A stretch of DNA of 64,000 bases from Gordonia otitidis NBRC 100426 (GTDB lineage Bacteria > Actinomycetota > Actinomycetes > Mycobacteriales > Mycobacteriaceae). The notes under the pieces were generated by a model. That model ran no database searches and was not told the DNA's origin. It worked only from the letters and a program-made list of their open reading frames with translations. Below, piece after piece: positions 7,707 through 17,592 of the stretch. Position 1 is the first letter of the stretch. Each line of letters opens with the position of its first letter. The DNA lies in the NCBI RefSeq assembly GCF_000248075.1, contig NZ_BAFB01000182.1, positions 18,950 to 82,949 of the forward strand. Direction: 5' to 3'. Made by a program: the position numbers and the translations under genes.

Positions 7707-7738
7707 GTCGTGTCGGTACCGCGTGACAGCATGGAGTC

Positions 7739-8548
7739 ATGTGCGGACGTTTCGCGGTGACCACCGACCCTGCCAAGCTCGCGGCCGAGATCGACGCGGT
7801 GAACGAGGTGCCCGCGTCGTCGGCGACTGGTTCCACCGAAAGCGCTGATGGCGACGCGACCGGCACCGAACAGACGGACTCCACGAGTGACGAGCGCAAG
7901 TCGCGACCGCTCGGCACGAATTACAACGTGGCGCCGACGTCGACGATCCTGACGGTCGTCGAACGTCATTCCCACGACGACCCACACGACGATCCGCGCC
8001 TGCGTATCCGCCCGATGCGGTGGGGGTTGGTCCCGTCCTGGGCCAAGGAGGTCGGCAAGGGGCCGCTGCTGTTCAACGCTCGCGCTGAGACGGCCGCGGA
8101 GAAGAGTTCGTTCCGCAGTGCGGTCAAGTCGAAGCGCTGCCTCGTTCCGATGGACGGCTGGTACGAGTGGAAGGCCGGTCCGGATAACAGCAAGGGCAAG
8201 CCGACGAAGATCCCGTTCTTCATGTCACCGAAGGACGGCACCCGGCTGTTCATGGCCGGGCTGTGGTCGACCTGGCACGACCGTTCCGACCGCGACGCCC
8301 CTCCCCTGCTGAGTTGCACGATTCTCACGACCGATGCCGTCGGCGAATTGCGCGAGGTCCACGACCGTATGCCCCTGATCATGCCGTTCGACAACTGGGA
8401 CGCCTGGCTCGACCCCGACCATCCTGCCCCGACCGAGCTGTTCTCACCCCCGAGTCACGAGGTGGCGGACGCGATCGGAATTCGCGAGGTGTCGCCACTG
8501 GTCAACCGGGTCACCAACAACGGCCCGGAACTGCTCGCGCCTGCCTGA
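7739..8548 (+). CDS. SRAP-domain abasic-site protein (YedK/HMCES)
   Basis: A 269-residue protein starting MCGRF, so Cys2 is available after methionine removal to form the thiazolidine crosslink with abasic sites in single-stranded DNA. Other family landmarks are the NYNVAPT loop (about residues 60-66), MRWGLVPSWAK, NARAET, the WYEW motif (about 141-144) and HDRMPLI (about 206-212). The protein shields abasic sites during replication. It is probably co-transcribed with the ybaK-type gene. The corresponding mycobacterial gene lies directly next to aroA; here aroA is about 50 kb away. Confidence 0.93.
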   Translation: MCGRFAVTTDPAKLAAEIDAVNEVPASSATGSTESADGDATGTEQTDSTSDERKSRPLGTNYNVAPTSTILTVVERHSHDDPHDDPRLRIRPMRWGLVPSWAKEVGKGPLLFNARAETAAEKSSFRSAVKSKRCLVPMDGWYEWKAGPDNSKGKPTKIPFFMSPKDGTRLFMAGLWSTWHDRSDRDAPPLLSCTILTTDAVGELREVHDRMPLIMPFDNWDAWLDPDHPAPTELFSPPSHEVADAIGIREVSPLVNRVTNNGPELLAPA

Positions 8549-8559
8549 CCTCCGCGTGG

Positions 8560-9564
8560 TCAGTCGTCGGGGACGAGCACGGCGGCACCGTCGAACCGGC
8601 CTGCCTCCAGATCGGCGAGCGCATGGTCGGCCCTAGAGAGCGGATACCTGTGCGTGGTGGCGGCGATCCCGTATCGGGCCGCGAGTTCGAGGAATTCACG
8701 GCCGTCGTCGCGCGTGTTGGCGGTGACCGAGCGGATCTCTTTCTCGTAGAACAGTTCTCGCTCATAGTTCAGCATCGGGATGTCCGACAGGTGGATGCCC
8801 GCTATCGAGAGCACGCCACCGCGGTCGAGTGCGCGCATCGCCACCGGGACGAGTTCTCCGACGGGCGCGAAGGTGATGGCGGCGTCGAGCGGCACCGGCG
8901 GCGCATCGTAGGCGCCGTTGACCGAGGCCGCCCCCAACGATCGGGCGAGTTCCTGCGCTTTCTCTCCGCGGGTCATGACGTGGACCTCCGCGCCCTGCGC
9001 GATCGCCAGTTGCGCGCACAGGTGTGCGCTGCCGCCGAATCCGTACAACCCCAGCCTGCCGCCGTCGGGCAGTGATGCCCGTACCAGTGCGCGGTAGCCG
9101 ATGATTCCCGCGCAGAGCAGCGGGGCGAGCGTGACGTCGTCGACGCCGTCGGGCAGTCGGTAGGCAAAATCGGCAGGAACCGTCGTGTACTCGGCGTAAC
9201 CCCCATCGACGTCCCAACCGGTGTATGTCGATGCCGGACAGAGATTCTCATTGCCTCGTCTGCAGTACTTACACGTTCCGTCGGTGTGGTGGAGCCAGGC
9301 CACCCCGACGCGGTCGCCGCTGTCGAAGCCGCGCACCTGCTCACCGGAGTCGACGACCTCACCGACCACCTCGTGTCCCGGCGTGACGCCTGCGCGATGA
9401 ACCGGGAGGTCACCCTCGGTGACATGCAAATCGGTACGACAGACACCACAGGCACGCACCTTGACCAGCAATTCGTCCGGGCCCGGCGTAGGCACGGGTT
9501 TGTCGACCAATTCGATGGGGTGGCCGCCGATCGGCCCGGGGCGGGTGACTGACCATGCGCGCAT
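8560..9564 (-). CDS. Zinc-dependent alcohol dehydrogenase (AdhA-like)
   Basis: A 334-residue medium-chain dehydrogenase. The catalytic-zinc region is [11 protein letters not shown] with GHE (about residue 63). The lobe for structural zinc has [12 protein letters not shown], in which the first of the usual four cysteines is missing (DGTCKYC). The Rossmann motif [10 protein letters not shown] lies near residue 175. It would oxidise alcohols or reduce aldehydes with NAD(P). The upstream frame is open, but MRAWSV at 9564 is the normal family start. It is divergent from the DUF1345 gene. The substrate is unknown, and loss of one zinc ligand may affect stability. Confidence 0.88.
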   Translation of the reverse strand: MRAWSVTRPGPIGGHPIELVDKPVPTPGPDELLVKVRACGVCRTDLHVTEGDLPVHRAGVTPGHEVVGEVVDSGEQVRGFDSGDRVGVAWLHHTDGTCKYCRRGNENLCPASTYTGWDVDGGYAEYTTVPADFAYRLPDGVDDVTLAPLLCAGIIGYRALVRASLPDGGRLGLYGFGGSAHLCAQLAIAQGAEVHVMTRGEKAQELARSLGAASVNGAYDAPPVPLDAAITFAPVGELVPVAMRALDRGGVLSIAGIHLSDIPMLNYERELFYEKEIRSVTANTRDDGREFLELAARYGIAATTHRYPLSRADHALADLEAGRFDGAAVLVPDD

Positions 9565-9606
9565 GTCCCCACTGTAATTTCGTCGCGCCCGGTGTGTACT
9601 TGGTCC

Positions 9607-10359
9607 ATGAATGCCGACCGAACGAGTGCCGATCAAGGAAGCTCCGGGCAAGGAGCCTCTGGACCGACGAGTTCTGGACCGTCGAGTTCTGGACCGTCGA
9701 GTTCTGGACAGTCGAGTTCTGGCTGGGGCTGGCTCCGGATGCCCCATCGCGGCGACGCGCCTGCGATCGTGCGGCTCGCGGTGAGTATCGCGGTCGGAGC
9801 TGCGGCCGCCGTCGGCATCGCGCAGGAGATCCCCCGGGGGGCTCCGCTCGCCGGGTGGGCGATCGGCGCGGGCCTGTTCGTGATCTGGACGTGGCTGGCG
9901 CTGTGGCCGATGGACAACACTGCCACCGAAACCCACGCCAGCAAGGAGGAACCGACGCGATTGGGTGCGTTCGCCATCATTCTCGTCGCCGCTTTCATGA
10001 GCCTGATCGGCATCGTCGAGGTGCTCTCCCGGAAGGACCCGGTGCTGCTCCTCGTCGCACTTCTGTCCGTCGTCGCCTCGTGGGCGGCGATCCACACGAT
10101 GTACGCCATGCACTATGCCCGCGCGTATTTCGGGACCGACGGTCCTGCCGGCGTCGACTTTCACCAGGACGATCCCCCGCGCTACAGCGATTTCGCCTAC
10201 ATGGCGGTCACGGTCGGCATGAGCTACGCGATCTCCGACACCGACATCGGATCGTCGAAACTACGCCGAGTCATCGTCTTCCACGCGTTGCTGAGCTACT
10301 TCTTCGGCACGGTGATCGTCGCGTTGTTGATCAATCTCACCGCGAACGTCGGGTCCTGA
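9607..10359 (+). CDS. DUF1345 integral membrane protein
   Basis: A 250-residue protein whose C-terminal part carries the DUF1345 features ([25 protein letters not shown]) and about five transmembrane segments. The first 45 residues are a Gly/Ser/Pro-rich linker ([18 protein letters not shown]) encoded by a 15-bp tandem repeat, which is not part of the usual domain. The start at 9607 was chosen over a GTG at 9592, but both are possible. The family's function is unknown. Confidence 0.8.
   Translation: MNADRTSADQGSSGQGASGPTSSGPSSSGPSSSGQSSSGWGWLRMPHRGDAPAIVRLAVSIAVGAAAAVGIAQEIPRGAPLAGWAIGAGLFVIWTWLALWPMDNTATETHASKEEPTRLGAFAIILVAAFMSLIGIVEVLSRKDPVLLLVALLSVVASWAAIHTMYAMHYARAYFGTDGPAGVDFHQDDPPRYSDFAYMAVTVGMSYAISDTDIGSSKLRRVIVFHALLSYFFGTVIVALLINLTANVGS
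9656..9722 (+). repeat. 15-bp tandem repeat in the DUF1345 gene
   Basis: About 4.5 copies of GTTCTGGACCGTCGA and close variants (9656-9670, 9671-9685, 9686-9700, 9701-9715, then a partial copy) encode the SSGPS repeats of the N-terminal linker. The 9671 and 9686 copies are identical, which suggests recent slippage. Confidence 0.85.
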
Positions 10360-10392
10360 GCACGTTCGATCGGCCGCGCTGGCTACACACGC

Positions 10393-11931
10393 TCAGTCGT
10401 AGCTGTAGGAGTTCAGCGGATAGCTGCCCATCTCCCGCAGTGTCGTCAACGTCGAATTGGGGCGCAGCAATGTCGCTTCTCCGTGCGGATCGAAGTAGTA
10501 ACTGCGCGACGTCGCACAGTTGCCGCGATAGAACACCGACGATTGCAGGTGGTCGGTGACCTCGGCCAGAAATCGGTCGTTCGCCTCGTCTGTGACCTCG
10601 AACGTGTCCGCATCGCGACGCCGGAGTTCGGTGAACAGTCGAGCGATGTGCCGCATCTGCGACTCGATGGTGGTGAAGTACGAGAGCCCGCTGTAGGAGT
10701 AGGGACTGTTGAGCGACAAGAAGTTCGGGAACCGCGGGATGGTGATGCCCTCGAATGCCTGAAAGCGGTTCTCGCGCCACCACTTTCCCAGATTCCTACC
10801 GCCGCGACCGACGATCGTCATCGCGGGGAAATTGGTGTCCCACAGGTCGAACCCGGTCGCGAGCACCAGCGTGTCGATCGGGTGACGCGTTCCGTCCGCG
10901 CTGACCACGGCATCTGCTTCGAAGTGACCGATGCCGCCGGTCTCGAGCGTGACGTTTCGCCTCGCGAAAGCACGGAAGTACTTGTTGGAGAATGTCGGTC
11001 GCTTGCAGCCGAAATCGTAGTCCGGCGTCAGGGCGCGCCGCGTCGCGCGGTCGGGCACCTGCGCTCGCAGGTGTGCACGCGCAAGCAATGCCGCGGCCTT
11101 GTTCCCCGGTCCGAACTGCTTGAAATGCAGCACCCCGAACACCATCAGCACTTCCAGTAGCGACGTGTTGACGAGCCGGGCTACGCGCTGAGTGGCCGGA
11201 GCAGTGGCAAAGATCTTCTGCAGCGCAGCGGGTATCGGGAAATCGACCTTGGGTACCACCCAGATGGGGGTTCGCTGGAACACCGTGAGTGCGGCAGCAT
11301 CCCTGGCGGCTTCGGGGATCAACTGGACCGCGGTGGCGCCGGTGCCGATCACGGCGACACGACGTCCGGTGAAGTCGAATCCGTCCTCCCAGTCGGCGGT
11401 GTGCAACACCTTTCCCGCGAACGAGTCGAGGCCGGGAAAATCGGGAATGTGCGGCTGCGACAGAAACCCTGTCGCGGTGACGAAGTAACGGCAGGTACGA
11501 CTCGAACCGTCGGCGGTGTAGACCGTCCACAGGTGCGTGCGCTCATCCCACTCAGCGCGCTCGACGCTGGTGGAAAATTCCATGTGCCTCTTGAGGTCGT
11601 ACTTCTCGGCGACGTGTTCGGCGTAGCGCTTGAGCTCAGCACCGGGTGCGAACAGGCGCGACCAGTACGGATTGGGTTCGAAGCTGTAGGAGTAGGTGAC
11701 CGACGCGATATCGACAGCGAGCCCGGGATAGTGGTTCACATGCCACGTCCCGCCGAGGTCGTCCTCTCGCTCCAGAATCGCGATCGACTCGATCCCCTGG
11801 CGCCTGAACTCGATCGCCCCACCCATTCCGCCGAAGCCTGCGCCGACGATGACGACCTCGTGGTCCGGCTGCATCGAACCGCCCGCGCCCGACCCGCTCG
11901 ACCCCGTCGTTGTGCTCGACTGCACCACCAT
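10393..11931 (-). CDS. Flavin-containing Baeyer-Villiger-type monooxygenase
   Basis: A 512-residue FAD/NADPH monooxygenase. The FAD motif VGAGFGGMG is near residue 30, the type I BVMO fingerprint F-x-G-x-x-x-H-T-x-x-W appears as FAGKVLHTADW near residue 165, and the NADPH motif IGTGATAVQ is near residue 195. Such enzymes insert oxygen next to ketones or oxidise heteroatoms. The first 19 residues are a Ser/Thr/Gly tail, and MQPDHEVVIVG may be the true start. The gene lies 102 bp downstream of the ATP-grasp gene on the same strand, so both may form one unit. The substrate is unknown. Confidence 0.88.
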   Translation of the reverse strand: MVVQSSTTTGSSGSGAGGSMQPDHEVVIVGAGFGGMGGAIEFRRQGIESIAILEREDDLGGTWHVNHYPGLAVDIASVTYSYSFEPNPYWSRLFAPGAELKRYAEHVAEKYDLKRHMEFSTSVERAEWDERTHLWTVYTADGSSRTCRYFVTATGFLSQPHIPDFPGLDSFAGKVLHTADWEDGFDFTGRRVAVIGTGATAVQLIPEAARDAAALTVFQRTPIWVVPKVDFPIPAALQKIFATAPATQRVARLVNTSLLEVLMVFGVLHFKQFGPGNKAAALLARAHLRAQVPDRATRRALTPDYDFGCKRPTFSNKYFRAFARRNVTLETGGIGHFEADAVVSADGTRHPIDTLVLATGFDLWDTNFPAMTIVGRGGRNLGKWWRENRFQAFEGITIPRFPNFLSLNSPYSYSGLSYFTTIESQMRHIARLFTELRRRDADTFEVTDEANDRFLAEVTDHLQSSVFYRGNCATSRSYYFDPHGEATLLRPNSTLTTLREMGSYPLNSYSYD

Positions 11932-12033
11932 CGACCCCGTTCCCGCATTTCTCCGCGACTGACCGCGCAGCGTTGTCTGTGACTCGAAGACACAGTAACG
12001 CAGATCACCCTCGACCAGGAAGGGTGAGCCGCC

Positions 12034-13224
12034 TCAGGTGATCGCCGATCCGTCGTAGAGCACATCGAAGAACTGGGTGGCGACGAGTTGTTCGCCCTTC
12101 TTTCGATTGACCCCCAGCTGTCTGCGGTACTTGGCGACATGCTGCAACGACAACGCGGAGTACAGCAGCGGCAGGTGGTCCTTGCGCTGGTCGTAGACGC
12201 CCGCTGCCCCCTTGGCGGCGAGACGATTGGCCTGCCAGTGCGACGGATGCATCAGGACGTCGCGGATGACAGCCGCCTTGATCATCTTCTTCCGACCCGG
12301 CGGGACGACCACCAGCTCACCCGGATCGAACAGGGCCACATCGAACTCTTCAGGCGTGGCGACGGTGCACCCCGCCGTCGGACGTGGATTGCACTCGACC
12401 ATGTGGTGCACGCCGTCGTCGGTCATGAGGAAGTCGAAGCTGATCTGACCGTGCCAGTTCAGCTCGCGGGCGATCGTCTGCGCGGCGTGCAACGATTCCG
12501 GCGAGTCGACGGACTCGAACACGATCCCGCCGCGGTTGTCGATGGCCAGAGGGTGCTCGTAACACGAGTGCAAGACCACCTCGCCGTGGTGGACCACGCT
12601 CCAGCTACAGCGGTCGACACCCTTCAGGTACTCCTGCACCAACCAGGGATCGTCAGCGGTGGGATGCACGGCGTCGAGGCTCGTCTCGGATGCGAGCGGT
12701 CCGGTGTTCGTCACCACGTCGAGTCCACCCCTGCCGTAGGCCGCGCGGGCGAACCAGTGTTCCCAGTGCGTCGTCGCCGCGCGCAGCTCCTCCTGCGAGG
12801 TCGCCGTGATGGAGTCGGCGACGGGCAGGTCCAGCGATCGGCACAGTTCGCTGAAGCTCACCTTGTCGTGCACGCGGTGCAGGGTGTCGAAGTCAGGGAA
12901 GAACAGCTCGAGATCACGATGGCCCGCCATCAGACGGTCCCGGTGATACGCGAGGTAGAACACCTCCTCGAACATCGGTAGCAGCCAGGTGACATCCTCG
13001 GCGTCGATGATGTCGACGATCGCCGAGATGAATGCTTCGGTCTCCTGGGTCGGCGCAGGCACGGTGTAGTGCTTGCGCGCGCCGCGCGAGTGACTACCCG
13101 GCGCGGAGCGGAAGGTGTCGGCGGCGATCACCCGCCTGCCGGTCACACCGAGCTTGTGGATCTCGTCGACGGCGAACGGCATCCGTGAGGTGGTGACAAG
13201 GATCGTGGGATCGATGGCTGGCAC
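12034..13224 (-). CDS. ATP-grasp domain carboxylate ligase-like protein
   Basis: A 396-residue protein of the ATP-grasp superfamily. An N-terminal Rossmann-like region (ILVTTSRMPFAVD to about residue 110) is followed by the ATP-grasp core, with metal-binding motif MVECNPRPTAGC near residue 280 and a glycine-rich AAYGRGGLDV loop near 165. These enzymes join a carboxylate to an amine or thiol through an acyl-phosphate. The start is GTG behind AGGG. It is upstream of the monooxygenase on the same strand; an actual ligase reaction and partners cannot be predicted. Confidence 0.75.
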   Translation of the reverse strand: MPAIDPTILVTTSRMPFAVDEIHKLGVTGRRVIAADTFRSAPGSHSRGARKHYTVPAPTQETEAFISAIVDIIDAEDVTWLLPMFEEVFYLAYHRDRLMAGHRDLELFFPDFDTLHRVHDKVSFSELCRSLDLPVADSITATSQEELRAATTHWEHWFARAAYGRGGLDVVTNTGPLASETSLDAVHPTADDPWLVQEYLKGVDRCSWSVVHHGEVVLHSCYEHPLAIDNRGGIVFESVDSPESLHAAQTIARELNWHGQISFDFLMTDDGVHHMVECNPRPTAGCTVATPEEFDVALFDPGELVVVPPGRKKMIKAAVIRDVLMHPSHWQANRLAAKGAAGVYDQRKDHLPLLYSALSLQHVAKYRRQLGVNRKKGEQLVATQFFDVLYDGSAIT

Positions 13225-13392
13225 GGATCAACCCTAACGGCGTGTGGGATGGCGTGCGCCGAACTCGACGTCCACGGCACATATACCGCCCATTGCGGCG
13301 CAAGCCGACTCCATCGTCGGCACCCCACTCGCCGGACGGATCACCGTCCGCCCGTCCGGAATACCGCAGGGGGTTTCGACGCTGGGTCACGT

Positions 13393-14637
13393 ATGACGCA
13401 GAGGCCTGACGCACGATCGCCCGGGACGACGGCATCGACGAGCGAACCCCGGTCCGGGGCGCGTTCGTTCGTCGCAGCCATCGCGGCGTTCGCCGTCGTG
13501 ATGCTCGGCACCACACTGCCGACCCCGCTCTACTCGATCTACGCCGAGGAACTCGGCTTCGGTGTCACCACGACGACCGTCATCTTCGCTGTCTACGCGG
13601 CCGGGGTGATCGTTGCGCTTGTCTGTTTCGGACGATGGTCGGATGTCGTGGGTCGGCGGCCACTGCTGATCGCTGGCGCGATCCTGTCCGTCGTGAGCGC
13701 CGTGGTCTTCCTGACCGCGGGGCCGGTGTGGCAGCTGATGATCGGCCGCGTGCTCTCGGGACTGTCCGCGGGCATCTACGCCGGCGCGGCCACAGCGGCG
13801 GTCATCGAACTCGCACCACCGAACTGGCGTGACCGCGCGCCGGCACTCGCAACCGCGGCGAACATCGGCGGATTGGGGCTCGGACCACTCATCGCGGGAC
13901 TGCTCGCCCAGTTCGCGCCACTGCCGCTGCGCCTGTCATTCATCGTCGACCTGGTACTGCTCGCCATCGTCTTCGTCGGGATCTGGTTCATGACCGAACC
14001 GGTCACGCGCACACCGGGAGCCCGCCTCTCGGTGCAGCGACTGTCGGTCCCGCCGGAGACCAGGGGCGTCTTCCTCCGAGCGGCTATCGCGGCGTTCGCG
14101 GGTTTTGCGGTGATGGGAACGTTCACCGGTGTGACACCGGCATTCGTGTCGCAGGTCCTCGGCATCGATTCCCACGCGTTGGCGGGCATCCTGGTGTTCC
14201 TGCTGTTCGGCTCGTCCGCAGCGGCACAGATCGCCGGTCGGTCTGTGCCGACCGAACGCGCACTCGTCGCCGGTTGTGCGTTGCTGTTGGTCGGCATGAT
14301 GGTGCTCGTCGCAGGGTTGCTGGCGGCGTCGTTCGCCCTGCTCGTCATCGGCGCGCTGGTCGCCGGTGCCGGCCAAGGACTCTCGTTCAGCAAGGGTCTC
14401 GCGTCGGTGGTCGGTGCGAGTCCTGCGGATCGACGGGCAGAGGTGACCTCGACCTTCTTCGTCGTCGCCTACGTCGCGATCTCGATCCCGATCGTCGGCG
14501 AGGGCTTCGCGGCGTCCCACTGGGGCCTGCGGACGTCGGGGGTGGTATTCAACATCGCGGTCGGCGTCCTCGCACTCGTCGCGCTGGTGCTGACCGCGAT
14601 CGCCGTGCGCCGGGAGAACGCACGCGCCTACTCCTGA
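13393..14637 (+). CDS. MFS transporter (12-helix, drug/sugar-efflux-like)
   Basis: A 414-residue major facilitator with about 12 hydrophobic segments. The loop 2-3 motif is FGRWSDVVGRRPLLIAG, the standard MFS signature, and LPTPLYSIYAEE in helix 1 is typical of the AraJ/Bcr-like branch. The ATG at 13393 was chosen because the preceding 48 codons look non-coding and the domain starts soon after. It is divergent from the ATP-grasp gene and convergent with malQ. The cargo is unknown. Confidence 0.85.
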   Translation: MTQRPDARSPGTTASTSEPRSGARSFVAAIAAFAVVMLGTTLPTPLYSIYAEELGFGVTTTTVIFAVYAAGVIVALVCFGRWSDVVGRRPLLIAGAILSVVSAVVFLTAGPVWQLMIGRVLSGLSAGIYAGAATAAVIELAPPNWRDRAPALATAANIGGLGLGPLIAGLLAQFAPLPLRLSFIVDLVLLAIVFVGIWFMTEPVTRTPGARLSVQRLSVPPETRGVFLRAAIAAFAGFAVMGTFTGVTPAFVSQVLGIDSHALAGILVFLLFGSSAAAQIAGRSVPTERALVAGCALLLVGMMVLVAGLLAASFALLVIGALVAGAGQGLSFSKGLASVVGASPADRRAEVTSTFFVVAYVAISIPIVGEGFAASHWGLRTSGVVFNIAVGVLALVALVLTAIAVRRENARAYS

Positions 14638-14662
14638 ACCACCGGTGACGCCCGCGGCCGTC

Positions 14663-16843
14663 TCAGTCCTTGCCGCCCGCACCCCTGGCTGCCCCGACAC
14701 CCTCACCGGCGAGAGCCGATACCAGATCTGAGAACCGACGACTGCTCGCGAGGTCCTCCACGAGCACGGCGGTGCCGCCGTCGTCGGCAAGCGGAATGCA
14801 CCAGTTGGGATATTGATCGCTGTTGGTGCCGGGCTGATTCTGAATCCGCCGCTCGCCGACCGCGTCGACGAGCGCGACACCGAGCAGCACAGACGGCGTC
14901 GCAGCGATGAGCCGATAGAGCGCCTCCACGGTCTCCGGGCTCGTGAGTTCGGCGTCCGGGTCCAGGAGCCCACGCGCTCGTGCCATGTCGAGGATGGCAT
15001 CGCGATCACGCGCATCGCGGGCGCGTTCGTCGGCCTCCGACGTCTCGAGGAGTCCGAGTTCTGCACGCAGGTCGATGTGCTCGCCCGCCAGATAGCCGAC
15101 GGTCGGCGGCAGATCGTGGGTCGTCACCGACGTGAGACAGAGTTCGCGATAATCCTCCGGCGGGATAGGCGCGTACGGCCCGTGTTCGAACCACAGGATC
15201 GACGTGCCGAGGATGCCCCGCTGTGCCAGCGCGGTCTGCACGGTCGGCTCGAATACGCCGAGGTCTTCACCGATCACGACCGCACCGGCGCGCTGAGCTT
15301 CGAGGGCGAGAATGCCCAGCAGCGCGTCGTGGTCGTAGCGGACGTAGGTCCCGCCCGCGGGCCCCATGCCGTCGGGAATCCACCACAGCCGAAAGAGTCC
15401 CAGGATGTGGTCGACCCGCAGTCCCCCCGCGTGGCGCATGACCGTGCGCAGCATGTCCCGGTACGGTACGTAACCCGCGTCGGCCAGCCTTCCGGGATGC
15501 CACGGCGGCTGATCCCAGCCCTGCCCCTGCTGGTTGAACCCGTCCGGCGGTGCTCCGACCGTGGCACCCGAGGCCAGAACGTCATCGAGCATCCATGCGT
15601 CGGCTCCGTGACGGTCGACGCCGACTGCGAGATCGGTGATGATCCCGATACTCATACCCGAAGCGATCGCAGAGTGTTGTGCGCTGGCCAACTGTTCGTC
15701 GCAGATCCACTGCAGCCACATGTAGAAGTCGATGCGGTCGCCGTACTTTCGGCGTAACCGCTTGAGATAGCGCGCATCGCTGGCCTTCTCCGGCCAGTTG
15801 TCGCTGTCGACGCCGAAGCGCTCGACGAGCACGCACCAGGTGGCGAAGCCCTTGAGTCCCTCTCCTTCTCTTTTGCAGAATCTGTCGAAGGCATGGTCAC
15901 GGCGCTTGCTCCGCGGGACGTCGTGGATGAGCTCGAGTACGTCGAGCTTTGCTCGATACGACTTGTTGCGCTTGATCTCCGACGCGTCGAGGTCGTCGGT
16001 GAAGAACTCCTTCTGCAGCGCCTTGATCCACTTGCGCTGGGGTTTGGGAAGCTCGTCGGCTTCGGGGATCTCCTCGACCCTGATGTAGAGCGGGTTGACG
16101 AAACGCCTCGTGGCGGGCAGATACGGCGACGCTTCGATCGGCGGACGTGGCGCGGCCGCGTGCATCGGATTGACCTGGACGAAGTCGGCGCCGTAGACAC
16201 TGCCCGCGATCTCGCAGATGCGCGCGAGGTCGGCGAAGTCACCCACACCCCACGACCCCGCGGACCGTACCGAATACAGCTGCAGCGCGAGACCCCATCG
16301 CCTCGTGCCGAGGAGGTCGTCGGCCGTCGAGAGTCGGCGCGGGGTGACGATCAGGGGTGCGCTCGCGTAGGTGTCATGGGCCGGATTGGCGGCGACGATC
16401 TCGTGATAGCCCTGCGGCAGTCCACCCGGCACAGCGAAGGTCGCACGCCCGGTCAGTACGCCGTCGACGTCACGCGGCTGCGTCCACACATCGAGCTGGG
16501 TCGGCGTGACCGTGTCGCCGGATTCGGTGCGGATGCTGACGGCGACCGGATCACCGTGCGGAACGTGCACGGCGAACGTCGCCTGCGTGTTCGCCGACTC
16601 GTCGGTTTCGGTGACCACGGTGACCGATGGCAGGAATCGACGCCATTCCGCGACGTCGAGTTCTGCCAGGGACTGTTCGATGTGATCGTCGGTTCCGGCC
16701 TCGACGTCGAGGGATGCGAGCACCCTGACCAGCGTGTCGCGCGAGACCTCGTGATACTTCTGATCCCACCCGGTGTAGCCGACGCTCACTCCGCATCGTT
16801 GTGCGAGCTCCGCCAGCCGGTCACTCACCTGATCGGTCGTCAC
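14663..16843 (-). CDS. malQ: 4-alpha-glucanotransferase (amylomaltase)
   Basis: A 726-residue GH77 enzyme of normal actinobacterial length with an N-terminal beta-sandwich extension (about 1-170) before the TIM barrel. Landmarks include SWGVGDFADL, the nucleophile region GLRVDHILGL, the acid/base region VIGEDLGV and TTHDLPPTVGY. It transfers maltosyl or longer glucan chains during maltodextrin and glycogen metabolism in the cytoplasm. It stands alone between the MFS gene (convergent) and the isochorismatase gene (divergent). Confidence 0.95.
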   Translation of the reverse strand: MTTDQVSDRLAELAQRCGVSVGYTGWDQKYHEVSRDTLVRVLASLDVEAGTDDHIEQSLAELDVAEWRRFLPSVTVVTETDESANTQATFAVHVPHGDPVAVSIRTESGDTVTPTQLDVWTQPRDVDGVLTGRATFAVPGGLPQGYHEIVAANPAHDTYASAPLIVTPRRLSTADDLLGTRRWGLALQLYSVRSAGSWGVGDFADLARICEIAGSVYGADFVQVNPMHAAAPRPPIEASPYLPATRRFVNPLYIRVEEIPEADELPKPQRKWIKALQKEFFTDDLDASEIKRNKSYRAKLDVLELIHDVPRSKRRDHAFDRFCKREGEGLKGFATWCVLVERFGVDSDNWPEKASDARYLKRLRRKYGDRIDFYMWLQWICDEQLASAQHSAIASGMSIGIITDLAVGVDRHGADAWMLDDVLASGATVGAPPDGFNQQGQGWDQPPWHPGRLADAGYVPYRDMLRTVMRHAGGLRVDHILGLFRLWWIPDGMGPAGGTYVRYDHDALLGILALEAQRAGAVVIGEDLGVFEPTVQTALAQRGILGTSILWFEHGPYAPIPPEDYRELCLTSVTTHDLPPTVGYLAGEHIDLRAELGLLETSEADERARDARDRDAILDMARARGLLDPDAELTSPETVEALYRLIAATPSVLLGVALVDAVGERRIQNQPGTNSDQYPNWCIPLADDGGTAVLVEDLASSRRFSDLVSALAGEGVGAARGAGGKD

Positions 16844-16957
16844 GTCTGCATCGTCTCACCGATTGGGCGGGGATGCGCGTTCACCGACGACCTTGCGCGG
16901 CGGGCCGTCGCGCAGTTGAATTCTTGTGACCCCGATCACCGCCTGCTGGGAGTACCC

Positions 16958-17575
16958 ATGTCCGACGACGCACTGACACTCGATCCCACAACCACTGCTC
17001 TGGTGCTCATCGAGTTCCAGAACGAGTTCACCACCGACGGTGGTGTCCTGCACGATGCCGTCGCCGAGGTCATGGATTCGACGGGGATGCTGGCCAATAC
17101 CGTCACCCTGGTCGACAAGGCACGTGCCGCCGGCGTCACCATCATGCACGCGCCGATCACCTTCGCCCCCGGCTACGGGGAACTGACCCGGCACCCCTAC
17201 GGAATCCTCAAGGGCGTCGTCGACGGCAATGCCTTCGTGAAGGGAACCTGGGGTGCTGCCATCGTCGACGACCTCACCCCGACCGAAGGAGACATCCTCA
17301 TCGAGGGCAAGCGCGGCCTCGACACGTTCGCGAGCACCAACATCGATTTCATCCTGCGCAGCAAGGGAATCGACACGATCATCCTGGGCGGATTCCTCAC
17401 CAACTGCTGCGTCGAGTCGACGATGCGGTCGGGCTACGAGAACGGCTACCGGGTCATCACACTGACCGACTGCACCGCGGCGACGTCACCGGCCGAGCAC
17501 GAGAACGCCATCACGTTCGACTACCCGATGTTCTCACTGCCCGTCGACTCGTCGGCGGTGCTCGCGGCCCTCTAG
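16958..17575 (+). CDS. Isochorismatase-fold cysteine hydrolase
   Basis: A 205-residue protein of the cysteine hydrolase superfamily. The catalytic cysteine is in GGFLTNCCVESTMR, the lysine in AFVKGTWGAAI and the oxyanion region is nearby. The catalytic acid of the usual ID-x-QNDF motif is glutamate here (LIEFQNEF), a variant found in one subgroup. Members hydrolyse ureido, amide or vinyl-ether bonds. The frame is open for more than 1 kb upstream, but MSDDALTLDPTTTA is the natural start. It is divergent from malQ and converges on the next gene with a 17-bp gap. The substrate is not known. Confidence 0.85.
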   Translation: MSDDALTLDPTTTALVLIEFQNEFTTDGGVLHDAVAEVMDSTGMLANTVTLVDKARAAGVTIMHAPITFAPGYGELTRHPYGILKGVVDGNAFVKGTWGAAIVDDLTPTEGDILIEGKRGLDTFASTNIDFILRSKGIDTIILGGFLTNCCVESTMRSGYENGYRVITLTDCTAATSPAEHENAITFDYPMFSLPVDSSAVLAAL

Positions 17576-17592
17576 CCGAGTTCCGGGGTGAC

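Noticed and set aside
15893..16957. Long in-frame extension before the isochorismatase gene
   Set aside because: It lies antisense to malQ, and the hydrolase domain begins right at ATG 16958.
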